Below are positions 53,918-64,000 of a stretch of DNA of 64,000 nucleotides, in pieces. This DNA comes from Plasmopara viticola (Eukaryota; Oomycota; Peronosporomycetes; Peronosporales; Peronosporaceae). Where the stretch lies: NCBI GenBank assembly GCA_001695595.3, contig MBPM02000091.1, positions 1 to 64,000 on the forward strand, given 5' to 3'. How positions within the stretch are numbered: the stretch's first letter is position 1; each line of letters begins with the position of its first letter. Below the pieces are notes generated by a model that was not told where the DNA came from, did not search any database, and saw only the letters and a program-made list of their open reading frames with translations. A program made the translations under genes and the position numbers.

Positions 53918-54170
53918 CATTGAGGGTTATGGGTTTCAGGTAACGTACACAACCCAACCCGGTCCAATCTGAGCCTCGGTTCAACATAGTTTTTACTTTT
54001 TACGGTTTAAGGTAATTACGTCATGTTTACGAGTAGTAGGAGTTTAAACCCCAATAGATCAATTACTTCCAAATTTTTTTCCTCTCAGTCAAGTGTCTTC
54101 GCTTCAACGCAAACGACCCTTCACTTCGTTTCTTCAGCCTTCCTTACCTTCCGGCCTCAGACAGTTTACA
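53918..54170 (+). repeat. C2 3' LTR (253 bp)
   Basis: CATTGAGGGTTATGG...CAGTTTACA after the purine tract TTGAGGGGGCG. Same length as the C4 LTRs. Confidence 0.9.
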
Positions 54171-54180
54171 ATCCTCAACA

Positions 54181-55314
54181 CTCCCACTCGATTCGTCAGC
54201 GCTTGGAGACTTGATGCCCAATTTGTTCCGAAGATTTTGAAATTGGACCGCAGTTATTGGCTTGGTCATGATGTCAGCGAGCATGTCGTAATAATAATAA
54301 TAATACTACTGCAGCATGACATGACAGTCTTCTACTTTTCTCCCGCACGAAGTGGTACCGGATGTCGATATGCTTGGTGCGCTTGTGAAACTCTGGATTC
54401 TTGGCCAAAGCGATGGAACCTTGATTGTCCTCGTAGATCTTGATCGCTTGACTTCTTGATATTTCACCAAGCTCGAACAAAAAGGTTTTTAACCAAGTTG
54501 CCTCTTGAGCTGCTTCTGTCAAAGCCATGTACTCTGCCTCTGTAGAAGAAAGTGCCACTGTCCGTTGCTTCTTGCTTCTCCAGCTGATGCAACCTCCATT
54601 CATCATGAACGCGTAGCCGCTTGTGCTTCTTCGGGTTTCCAAATCGCCTGCCCAATCTGCATCGGAATAGCCTCGAGTCCTTCTTGGTCTTGAGCTTGAA
54701 ACATAATGCCATGCGTCTTTGTTCCTTGTACGAATCGAAAGACCCTTTTGAGTGCCTGCCAGTGAGTTGGACATGGGTCCGATGCAAATTGGCTGAGTAC
54801 TCCCACTGCGGCTGCTAAGTCCGGGCGAGTCCCAACCATCAAGTACACAAGACAACCAACGGCATTTCGATATGGGACTTTTGCTATTGTCTCTTCATGA
54901 TAACACCCTCCTTCGCACATGGCCTTGGTCAACTTGAGTCCTGGATCTTGTGGCGTCCTGACGGGATTGCTGTTTTCCATGCCAAACTTTCTCAAGATGT
55001 CACTCGCGAATTTTGTCTGGCGATGGACACGCTACCACTCAAAGTTTCTTGATGAATCTCCATGCCCAAAAAGAACTTGAGTCGACCAAGATCCGTCATT
55101 TCGAATCGCTCGCTGAGTGCTTTCTTAGTCCTCTTCAGCAGCAAGTCGTTGTTGCATGCGAGCACCAGGTCATCGACGTAAAGTGCCACGAGGATCAATT
55201 CTTCGTCATTGCGCTTGACGCAAATGCAATGGTCGGCATCACACTTTGTAAACTTCATTTCCAGCATGAATGCGTCAATTGTCTGGTTCCACATCCGTGG
55301 CGACTGCTTCAAAC
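54181..55314 (-). pseudogene. F-a gag-pol fragment, RT to RNase H, frameshifted
   Basis: YVDDLVLACN near 55160, [10 protein letters not shown], then RNase H ([25 protein letters not shown]) in three overlapping frames with shifts near 54993 and 54690. Close to the C-terminus a run of TAA triplets (54289-54304) replaces the sequence seen in F-b and introduces stops. Confidence 0.85.
54289..54304. repeat. (TAA)5 microsatellite inside F-a
   Basis: TAATAATAATAATAAT where F-b has GAGCGTCGAACAATTC. Probably a simple expansion or filler at a small rearrangement in dead coding sequence. Confidence 0.85.
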
Positions 55315-55628
55315 TGAAAAAACTCGAGTGTGCACTAGTTGGTAAAATGCAAAGTAAATATATTTTTAAAGGCCTTAGTTCACAACAACATGCTACCTCT
55401 AAGCCAATGATTTATCTAAGCCAATCAGATCGACTCACCATCCGGGCGCAATCATCTTCCCATCCGGGCGCAATCATCTTCCCATCCCGAACCCGATCTT
55501 TTGCCCATCTTGAACTCGCTCCCTCAGTCAGTCATCAACTGATTGCAGATACCGATACTTACCGATATGTAGACGCTGTTCGAGGCGTTTGTCCGCCAAC
55601 ATCTTTGACAAGAGTCGTATCCTCAACA
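55315..55628 (-). repeat. F-b 3' LTR (314 bp)
   Basis: Minus-strand TGTTGAGGATACGACTC...TTTTTTCA. It contains a 22-bp tandem duplication (55440-55483) and the polyprotein tail (SVEDTTLVKD...TPRTASTYR). Confidence 0.92.
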
Positions 55629-57884
55629 CTCCCACTCGATTCGTCAGCGCTTGGAGACTTGAGGCCCAATTTGTTTCGAAGATTTTGAAATTGGACCGCA
55701 GTTATTGGCTTGGTCATGATGTCAGCGAGTATGTCGAGCGTCGAACAATTCTGCAGCATGACTTGACCGTCTTCTACTTTCTCCCGCACGAAGTGGTACC
55801 GAATGTCGATATGCTTGGTGCGCTTGTGAAACTCTGGATTCTTGGCCAAAGCGATGGAACCTTGATTGTCCTCGTAGATTTGATCGCTTGACTTCTTGAT
55901 ATTTCACCAAGCTTGCACAGAAAGGTTTTAAACCAAGTTGCCTCTTGAGCTGCTTCTGTCAAAGCCATGTACTCTGCCTCTGTAGAAGAAAGTGCCACTA
56001 TCCGTTGCTTCTTGCTTCTCCAGCTGATGCAACCTCCATTCATCATGAACGCGTAGCCGCTTGTGCTTCTTCGGGTTTCCAAATCGCCTGCCCAACCTGC
56101 ATCGGAATAGCCTCGAGTCCTTCTTGGTCTTGAGCTTGAGACATAATGCCATGCGTCTTTGTTCCTTGTACGTATCGGAAGACCCTTTTGAGTGCCTGCC
56201 AGTGAGTTGGACATGAGTCCGATGCAAATTGGCTGAGTACTCCCACTGCGGCTGCTAAGTCCGGGCGAGTCCCAACCATCAAGTACATAAGACAACCAAA
56301 GGCATTTCGATATGGGACTTTTGCTATTGTCTTTTCATGATTACACCCTCCTTCGCAAATGGCCTTGGTCAACTTGAGTCCTGGATCTTGTGGCGTCCTG
56401 ACGGGATTGCTGTTTTCCATGCCAAACTTTCTCAAGATGTCACTCGCGAATTTTGTCTGGCAATGGACATGCTACCACTCAAAGTTTCTTGATGAATCTC
56501 CATGCCCAAAAAGAACTTGAGTCGACCAAGATCCGTCATTTCGAATCGCTCGCTGAGTGCTTTCTTAGTCCTCTTCAGCAGCAAGTTGTTGTTGCATGCT
56601 AGCACCAGGTCATCAACGTAAAGTGCCGCGAGGATCAATTTTTCGTCATTGCGCTTGACGTAAATGCAATGGTCGGCATCACACTTTGTAAACTTCATTT
56701 CCAGCATGAACGCGTCAATTGTCTGGTTCCACATCCGTGGCGACTGCTTCAAACCATAAAGGGAGCGCTTTAGCTGACAGACGTAATTTGGGTATACGTC
56801 GTTGACAAATCCGTCTGGTTGCGCCATGTAAATGTCCTCGTCCAAAGTGCCATTGAGAAAGGCTGTCTTTACGTTCATCTGATGCAGCATCAAATTGTGC
56901 TTGGCCGACAGACATAGTAGAATCCTGATCGAAGTAAACTTGGCAACTGGAGCGAAAGTCTCTTCATAGTCGACTCCATACTTCTGAGAAAAACCTTTGG
57001 CCACGAGTCGTGCTTTGAACCGCTCGATCTCTCCGGCTTGATTTTCTTTGATCTGGAAGACTCATCTACAGCCGATAGCCTGGCGACCTTTCGGCAAAGG
57101 TACTAAGTCCCAGGTCTTGTTCTTGCGAAGAGAGCTCACTTCGGCATCACACGCCTCTTTCCATTCGGCCGCGTTGCTGGATTCCATTGCCGACTTGAAA
57201 GTTGTCGGCATTTCTCCCACTAAATCCACAACAAAGGCCGCTTCGAAATCTTGGGCCGATGCAGACATTTCCTCCAGGGACTGATAGCGACTTGGCCTCT
57301 TTGCTGTTGAAATATCCGCTGCTTTTTCAAGCGATTAATTCCGCTGGTGTCGTTTGCTGCCAGGCTCAAAATCCAAGTTCACAATAGGCTGAGTGCCTGC
57401 GTGCTGCTTCTTGCCAGGCTCCATGTCCTGATCTTGCATAGCATTTTCATTTTCTGAGCGGTCAAAATCAGATGTTTCGGCCTCGTCAAATACATCTTCT
57501 GATGACTCGGTACTTGGTATCTTGTCGTCAAAAGTATCTTCCATAAAATTTGCGTCCCGACTCGATAGAACGCGACCGCTACCGATTTTTTCAAACCTGT
57601 ACGCCTTTTCATGTTCTAAATAGCCAAGAAAACGGCACCGAGTCGAACGAGCATCAAACTTGGATCGTTTCTCTTTTGGAACTGAGACGTAAGCATGACA
57701 GCCGAATACCTTTAAATTTGCCAACAAAGGCTTCTTGCCAGTCCACACTTGAAACGGCGACGCATCATGATCAATAGCTCGTGTCGGATATCGGTTGCGA
57801 AGAAACGCAGCAGTTAAATCAGCTTCACCCCAATAAGTTTCTGGCAGACCAGCGTGCTCCAGAATACACCGTCCGCATTCAACA
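55559..57884 (-). pseudogene. F-b gag-pol, integrase core to end, multiple breaks
   Basis: Lineage 1 protein. From the right: the integrase end (GLPETYWGEA, then WTGKKPLLANLKVFGCHAYV), an acidic linker with a stop near 57337 (CAA to TAA after HQRN), a TGG-to-TGA change near 57062 in the RT entry motif, RT with YVDDLVLACN (near 56610), CEGGCNHEKT, RNase H with DAGWAGD (D to G at a conserved aspartate), [10 protein letters not shown], and a one-base loss near 55879. The tail lies in the LTR. The copy is dead. Confidence 0.87.
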
Positions 57885-58137
57885 TGTTAATTGTCTGAGG
57901 CCGGAAGGTAAGGAAGGCTGAAGAAACGAAGTGAAGGGTCGTTTGCGTTGGAGCGAAGACACTTGACTGAGAGGAAGTAAATTTTGAAGTGATTGATATA
58001 TTGGGGTTTAAATTCCTACTACTCGTAAACATAACGTAATTACCTTAAACCGTAAAAAGTAAAAACTATGTTGAACCGAGGTTCAGGTTGGACCGGGTTG
58101 GGTTGTGTACGTTACCTGAAACCCATAACCCTCAATG
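57885..58137 (-). repeat. C4 3' LTR (253 bp)
   Basis: Follows TTGAGGGGGCG in element orientation. It differs from the 5' LTR at about 14 sites, so C4 is an old element, a composite, or both. Confidence 0.9.
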
Positions 58138-58144
58138 CGCCCCC

Positions 58145-61100
58145 TCAATGTGAACCGGCTTGTATGCCAAGGGCCGCTGTCATGATCTTGTGGCGCGGTC
58201 CTGGTAAGCCTTTTGTCATAATGTCCGCCAGCATGTTTTCGGTCTCGCAATATTCAAGATGTATTTCGCCACGCTTGACTTCGTCGCGAATGCGGTGGTA
58301 CTTGATGTCGATATGTTTGGCTCGGCCGTGATTGACAGGATTCTTGGTCATCTTTAGGCAAGACTGGTTGTCATCAAGAATCTTGAGCTCCGGTCCAGGC
58401 TCACCTGCCGCATCCAGAATCTCGCACAGTAAGCGATGAACCCACTTTCCTTCTTGAACTGCTAAGCTTAGAGCAATGTATTCAGCTTCGCTGGTTGACA
58501 ATGAAACGCTTGACTGCTTTTTACTTCGCCAGCTTACCGGAGCACTCATCAGCATAAAAGCAAATTCAGAAGTCGACTTGCGGTCGGTGTGATCACCTGC
58601 CCAATCAGCGTCCGAGTATCCACAAAAATCGACTTTGTTGCCGGGCTGAAAGCATATTCCGTGAGGCTTTGTACCTTGCAGATAGCGAAAAAAACGCTTG
58701 ACTGCAGTCCAATGCTCAATCTGCGGGTTCTCCATAAATCGTGATACGTAGCCAACTGCAAACGCAATGTCCGGCCGCGTCGCTTTCGTCAGATGCATTA
58801 GAGCTCCGACCGCTTCTCGAAATGGCGCGTTAACCTTGGTTGGAGAGTCACTTGGCACGAGCTTTGTGCTATTGTCTGTTGGACTTATAACTGACTTGCA
58901 ATCATCCATACCGAATCGCTTGAGAATGTCGTTGATGTATCGCCGTTGACGCATTATAACACTGCCGTTGTCATTGTCTACAAACTCAATGCCCAGGACG
59001 AACGCGCTTTTGCCACTATCGGTCATCTCAAAGCGATTCTTTAAGGCAATATCATCCACAATCAATGCTGTTGAACTCCCGGTAATCAAGACATCATCGA
59101 CATATACCAGAATTAGCGCGCAGCCGTTGCTCGAGACCTTGATGTAAAGGCACGGATCAAAGGCTGAAACTTGATATCCAATCGAGCACACAAACTCATC
59201 AAAAGTCTCATTCCATACGCGAGAAGCTTGTTTCAGACCATAAATTGCCTTGTCGAGTACAAGACAGTCAAGTTCTTTGTCAAGTTCAACTCCTTCTGGT
59301 GTAGTGCAGTAGACAACTTCCTTCATCCTTCCATACAGAAAAGCTGTCACAACGTCCGATTGATCAAGTGGCCACTCGAAGTACTTCGTCAAAGCGATGA
59401 CCATCCGTAACGTCACGTTCTTGACCACAGGCGAAAACGTTTCTGTATAGTCGATTCCGTATTTTTGTCGTAAACCCTTTGCCACGAGTCAAGCCTTGTA
59501 TTTCCCAATTGAGCCGTCGGGTTCAATTGAGAAATACAAGTTAAAAACCCACTTAGTTCCGATAGCATGAAGTCCTGATGGCAACTTTGCAGCTCGAAAG
59601 ACTTGACAAAGCCGCATTGAATCAAGTTCCGCACGAATGGCTTTGCGCCAATGAAGCTGATCGGGTCCACTTATAGCTTCTTGATAAGTGGTTGGCTCGG
59701 ATAAGTCGTAAGCTTCGACAGCGTTTACACTCGCACGCCAGAATGTCGGTGAAGTTGAGTCTGTGTTTTTGTCTTCGGAAGCATGAGCTTCTCGGCCAAC
59801 GCTAGATCCTGTTTGCATACGAGATTGTCGTTTGGTTCGACATGAATCCATTTCTTCAGGAGCACTTGTTTCATCCAGTCCTGCTTCACGATACTCGGGA
59901 CTTGAAGCTCTATCTGATTGACGCTGCTTGCGCTTACCTGTTTGCTTGAAGTTCGTCGTGTATGTGAAGCCTTCGTCTTCTATTTCGAGTGAGTCGAAGT
60001 CCGTGTTTGCTTCCTCAATATCGTCAAAAATGTTGACTTCCAAATCACCAAAACTCGATTCATCAAACTTTACGTCCCGACTGATCACTATTTGCTGAGT
60101 TTGAATGTCGTAGACTCGATATGCTTTGGACACTTCTTCATAGCCCACAAACACACCAACTCGAGACTTAAGGTCCCACTTTAGCCTCTTTTCTTTCGGA
60201 GTCAAAACGTAGGCCCGACACCCAAAGACACGCATATGTCCAACGCTTGGCTTGAGCTTGTGAATGATCTCGAATGGAGTCTTGTTTTTCATTTTTGGTG
60301 AGGGAAGGCGGTTCTTGATGTATATTGCAGTCATAGCGGCCTCTCCCCAAAAACTCTTGTCCAGTTTAGCGTGATGTAGTATGCTGCGTCCAATAGTCAC
60401 AATCGTCCTTATTGCACGCTCAGCTGTTCCGTTGGTTTGATGCGCGTATGGGACTGTTACCTGCTGCTCGATACCCTCCATCTCGTAAAAACCTTTTAAC
60501 GAGTTGGTTGCAAACTCACGAGCTCCGTCATGACGTACGAACTTGACTTTCTTTCCAAGTTGAGTCTGAACCTTCAAAATGTAAGCTTTGAATGCATCTT
60601 CGCTGTCCGATCTGGCTTGCAAGCAGAAACATTTCATATATCCACTGGCCTCATCCACAATTAGTAGGAGATATTTGCTTCCCCCAAGTGATACCTGCTC
60701 CATTGGGCCGCAGATGTCAAAGTGGAGAAGCTCAAAGGAGGCAAATCGACGCTTGTCAGGATTAGTTGGAAACGGTTATTGGACCATCTTGCCCTCTTGG
60801 CACCCGCGACAAATGTTCGGCAAAGTTGACATTGATGCACCACAAGCGTCTTTAATCATTCCACCAGCAATCATTTTGCGGAGCACGTCACTAGGCGCGT
60901 GACCCAACCGTGCATGCAGGTCAATCTTGTTACTTGATTCAGTCATATTAGCCGATGGCCGTAAGGTCCGTAGCCAGTAAAGACCGTCAACTAGGTCGGC
61001 TGTTGCCACTATCCCTTTTGAATTCTTCGACTCAATGTCCATGCGGGCACCGCCAAATACCACTTGGAAGCAACCGCTTTTGTTGATCTGCGGGACTGAG

Positions 61101-62202
61101 AGCAGGTTCTTGCTCATCTTTGGAACGTAAAGCGCATCTTTGATGTCAATGTCGCGTATGCCACCGTTGGGTAGCACCACCCGCTCAAAAATGGTTCCCA
61201 CACCCATAATTGCAGTTTTGCTTCCATCTGCTACCGCAAGTTCGCCACAATTTTGTTCATCGAGAGTCAAAAACTTGGACTTGTCGTAGCAAATGTGGTG
61301 CGTGGCACTACTGTCAATGGCCCACATGCCTGGCATATCTTTGCCCAAAGACAGCTCGCATTCCAATGATACTGCAAATGCGATCCGATCGTAATCGTTG
61401 TCGTTGTTGTACCGAAACTGTACATTGCTTGCTCCGCGTCCACGAATTTGTACGCCGCGTCGAGCTCCTCGATTGTCATCCTTTTGCTTGGTCCAGCATC
61501 GTTCCATCGTATGCCCCAATTTGCCACAATATGTGCATTGGCGGGACTCCCTTTCGGCACTGAACGCCTTGGCTGCGTCTTCAGGTTTTACCGCTGGAGT
61601 CCTCTCACCTTGTCGTTTGATGTGCTCGTTTGTCAGCACCTTCACAACGTCTTGCGTCCGCAATTCTGCACTGCTCATCTCCAAGTTTAGCACGACGTTC
61701 TCGAAGCTTTTTGGCAGACTCCGAAGCAGACAAATCGCGACGTCCTCATTCTCCATCTTGGCACCGATACTGCTTAGCTTGGCGCTGATGTTGAGAATCT
61801 CATTGCAGTGATGCAGGACGTTGTCGCCTTCCGCCATTTCCATGCTGAAAAGTTTGGCGCTTCAGGTAAATGCGACCAGCCTTTTGTGACCCGCCGTAAA
61901 GTGTTGATACGGATCCAGGCAGCATAGGCTTCTTCGCAGTTGTCGACTACATGATGATAGTCCGCGTCCATGTGTAGTAGCATCAAGCCCAACGCAATGT
62001 TGCTGGCTCTGACGTACTCATCGCTGGCGCGAGCATCAGTGAATGTCGGCGTGACCTCCCGATTAACCACGTGCCCCACCGACTTGGTGAGAAACACGCC
62101 GCGCATGTATCGGCACCACGTAGCGTAGTTATCCCCGTTGAATTTGTCGACAAGTACTTTTGACGAAACATCTTGCGTGGAGGACATGGTCGTTGGGCTC
62201 AT
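58145..62202 (-). pseudogene. C4 lineage 2 gag-pol, at least three breaks
   Basis: Gag starts at 62202 ([10 protein letters not shown]). A frameshift near 61850 and a small deletion near 61900 break gag. The CCHC knuckle [14 protein letters not shown] follows, and the protease has DSSATHH instead of DSGATHH. A TAA near 60778 precedes the integrase core. The core frame (59489-60703) has [15 protein letters not shown] and [14 protein letters not shown] (arginine codon changed) near 59488 and a hairpin-forming replacement at 59495-59540 break RT. The last frame (58145-59485) holds YVDDVLITG and a complete RNase H. Confidence 0.88.
59495..59540. repeat. Inverted repeat created by a local templated mutation in C4
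   Basis: Arms 59495-59512 and 59523-59540 match at 17 of 18 positions around a 10-base spacer. In C1 the left arm is present but the right arm is ordinary coding sequence (KIKRKA codons), so the right arm is a copied, inverted replacement. Confidence 0.85.
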
Positions 62203-62206
62203 AACC

Positions 62207-62459
62207 TGTTTGTTGTCTGAGGCCGGAAGGTAAGGAAGGCTGAAGAGACGAAGTGAAGGGTCGTTTGCGTTGAAGCGAAGACACTTGACTGAGAGGAAGT
62301 AAATTTGAAAGGGATTGATTTATTGGGGTTTAAACTCCTACTACTCGTAAACATAACGTAATTACCTTAAACCGTAAAAAGTAAAAACTATGTTGAATCG
62401 AGGTTCAGATTGGACCGGGTTGGGCTGTGTACGTTACCTGAAACCCATAACCCTCAATA
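62207..62459 (-). repeat. C4 5' LTR (253 bp)
   Basis: Minus-strand TATTGAGGGTTATGG...CAACAAACA with the primer site GGTTATGAGCCC at 62195-62206. Confidence 0.9.
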
Positions 62460-62746
62460 AGGATACGACTCTTGTCGAAGATGTTGGCGGACAAACGCCT
62501 CGATCAGCGACTACATATCGGTAAGTATCGGTATCTGCAATCAGTTGATGACTGACTGTAAGAGCGGGTTCAAGATGGGCAAAAGATCGGTTTCGGGATG
62601 GGAAGATGATTGCGCCCGGATGGTGAGTCGTTCTGATTGGCTTAGATAAATCATTGGCCTAGAGGTAGCATGGAGTTGTGAACTAAGGACCTTTTAAATA
62701 TATTCACTTTGCATTTTACCAACTAGTGCACACTCGAGCTTCTTCA
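62460..62746 (+). repeat. Family F LTR lacking its first five bases
   Basis: Starts AGGATACGACTCTTGTCG, which is position 6 of the F LTR, and ends CTTCTTCA. Added to the five bases at 54176-54180 it makes 292 bp, exactly the F-b LTR (314) less one 22-bp unit. It is probably the other half of the F-a 3' LTR. It contains the stop-codon repeat (62516-62534) and the initiator-like TTCACTTTGCATTTT. Confidence 0.85.
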
Positions 62747-62955
62747 AGAAGGACCGGAGCGAAGACACTTAAGCAGAAGAAGGAATATTTGGAAGTGGTT
62801 GATTTATTGGGGCTTGCACTTCTACTTCTCGTAACCACTCATTCTACATAACGTAATTACCTTAAACCGTAAGAAGTAAAAACTATGTTGAACCGCGGTT
62901 CGGATTGAACCGGGTTTGGGTTGTGTAAATTACCTGAAACCCATAACCTTCAATG
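62747..62955 (-). repeat. E3 3' LTR, cut by the F element
   Basis: Similar to 38131-38340 of E2 (shared AGGACCGGAGCGAAGACACT and the ends of both). The 3' end of the LTR is missing. Confidence 0.82.
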
Positions 62956-64000
62956 CGAACACGCATGTATGCCAAGCTCTTCCATCAGGTCTTTGTGGCG
63001 CGGTCCTGGTAGCCCCTTCATCATGATGTCCGCCAGCATGATCGCAGTCTCGCAGTACTCCAACTTCACTTCACCGCGCTTGACCTCATCACGAATGTGG
63101 TGATACTTGATGTCGATGTGCTTGGCCCGACCATGATTTACCGGATTCTTCGTCATCTTGATACACGACTGGTTGTCTTCCATGATCTTTAGCTCTGGCT
63201 CCGACTTGTCCATCGCTGCAGTTAGAATCTCGCAGTAGACGATGCACCCATTTGCCTTTTTGAATCGCAAGACTTAGCGCGATGTACTCCTCTTCGCTCG
63301 TAGACAGCGACACACTTGACTGCTTTTTTGCTTTCCCAGCTTACAGGAGCACTCATCAGCATAAGCACATAGCCCGAAGTCGACTTGCGGTCAGCATGAT
63401 CTCCAGCCCAGTCCGCTTCGGAATATCCACGAAAGTCCAACTTATTGCCAGGCTTGAAGCAAAGACCGTGCGACTTGGTTCCTTGCAGATAGCGTAGAAT
63501 GCGCTTAACTGCAATGCAATGCTCGGCTTGTGGGTTCTCCATGAAGCGCGAAACGTAGCCAACAGCAAACGCAATGTCTGGACGTGTCGCGGTCGCCAAG
63601 TGCATGAGAGCACCCACTGCTTCACGAAATGGAGCATTAACTCGGAATGTTGCGTTGCTCGAAACAAGTCGGAAACTTATGTCCGTTGGACTTATCACAG
63701 CCTTACAGTCATCCATACTAAAACGCTCGAGAATATCATCCACGTAACGTCGCTGGCACAGAGTCAAACTGCCGTCAGCGTTGTCCACCAGCTCGATGCC
63801 CAGAACAAACGCACACTTGCCGCTGTCCGTCATCTCAAAGCGCGTCTTTGAGTCCCTTTTGGTCTGCGCAATAAGTTCACTTGAGCTGCCGGTAATCAGC
63901 ACATCATCGACGTACACCAGCAAAAATACACACTTGCCGTCTGTAACTTTGATGTAGAGGCATGGGTCGAATTGGGATACTTGGAAACCGATCGAACATA
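62950..64000 (-). pseudogene. E3 gag-pol fragment, RT to RNase H, frameshifted
   Basis: From the window edge the frame reads [18 protein letters not shown], then YVDDVLITGSS, the RNase H start with SEADWAGD (the D of SDAD changed to E), and a shift near 63330 at SWESKKAVK. A second shift lies near 63250. The end motif ADIMMKGLPGPRHK and LGIHACSH precede a TGA that overlaps the LTR edge. No complete RNase H can be made. Confidence 0.83.

Larger units (their letters stand above)
52738..54170 (+). mobile_element. C2, 3' part of a family C element
   Basis: RT C-terminal half, RNase H and a complete 3' LTR. The left end is cut by G. The right end is followed by ATCCT and then minus-strand family F (LTR edge and 3' coding end). 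See the inversion finding. Confidence 0.88.
54171..55314 (-). mobile_element. F-a, 3' part of a family F element
   Basis: Starts with the first ten bases of the F 3' LTR (54171-54180, minus-strand TGTTGAGGAT), then the 3' coding end up to the RT motif at the F-b junction. F-b inserts at CAAAC (55310-55314). The missing part of this LTR matches 62460-62746. Confidence 0.85.
55315..57884 (-). mobile_element. F-b, 3' part of a family F element
   Basis: 3' LTR on the left and coding sequence up to the integrase core on the right, where C4 starts. Inserted in F-a. Confidence 0.87.
57885..62459 (-). mobile_element. C4, full-length family C element with mismatched flanks
   Basis: 4575 bp with 253-bp LTRs at both ends. 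The left flank is F-b integrase (...CAACA) and the right flank is an F LTR on the + strand (AGGAT...), so the two sides do not carry the same duplication. This indicates recombination rather than a simple insertion. Confidence 0.88.
62747..64000 (-). mobile_element. E3, 3' part of a lineage 2 element, runs off the window
   Basis: Partial 3' LTR (62747-62955, E2-like) and the RNase H/RT end of the polyprotein. The F LTR junction cuts the LTR. The 5' half lies beyond 64000. Confidence 0.85.

Noticed and set aside
53918..54170. LTR similarity as proof that the C2 3' LTR and C4 5' LTR were once a pair
   Set aside because: By count C2 differs from the C4 5' LTR at about 15 sites and from the 3' LTR at about 12, so the comparison does not support a pairing. 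The argument rests on the duplication and the F LTR length.
57885..62459. C4 as a simple insertion into F-b
   Set aside because: The right flank is an F LTR on the opposite strand rather than the continuation of F-b integrase, and the five-base flanks differ.

Overview
The whole 64 kb window is Ty1/copia-type LTR retrotransposon sequence. I found no host gene, tRNA, rRNA, CRISPR array or bacterial feature. Element names are mine. Lineage 1 (families A, B, D, F) has gag-pol proteins starting MSPS, and its reading frame runs into the 3' LTR. Lineage 2 (families C, E, G) has a different gag with an [13 protein letters not shown] motif and stops at or just before the LTR. All LTRs carry a motif close to the published oomycete initiator, so I infer an oomycete genome (Phytophthora or a relative). 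The species cannot be read from the sequence.

Layout. 1-22427: four family A units (A1-A4) head to tail on the + strand, neighbours sharing one LTR. A2 and A3 have uninterrupted 1380-residue polyproteins. B1 (13360-18066, minus) is a complete element with almost identical LTRs, inserted into A4 with target duplication CAAGC. To the right come right-hand remnants only, each starting exactly where the previous one's LTR ends: A5 (-), C1 (-), A6 (+), A7 (-), E1 (-), E2 (-), D1 (+, with a complete D2 inside, duplication GGATC), B2 (-), G (-), C2 (+). This is the right side of a nest about a dozen levels deep; the matching left halves should lie to the left of the window. 54171-62746: F-a and F-b (-), a full-length but broken C4 (-), and an F LTR piece (+), arranged as if inverted by recombination between two opposed C copies. 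62747-64000: E3 (-), running off the window.

Mechanism as read from the sequence. Each element is one gag-protease-integrase-RT-RNase H reading frame between LTRs. In every family whose 5' junction survives, the primer site touches the LTR and is complementary to the anticodon stem-loop of initiator tRNA-Met. The ATG opposite the CAU anticodon is the start codon of the polyprotein. In lineage 1 the last 17-28 residues and the stop codon are encoded inside the 3' LTR. A2, A3 and B1 are the only copies that look able to encode every enzyme; all others are truncated, frameshifted or carry stops.

Limits: copies were compared by eye. The first 1.8 kb has so many small indels against its own sister copies that assembly error is likely there.
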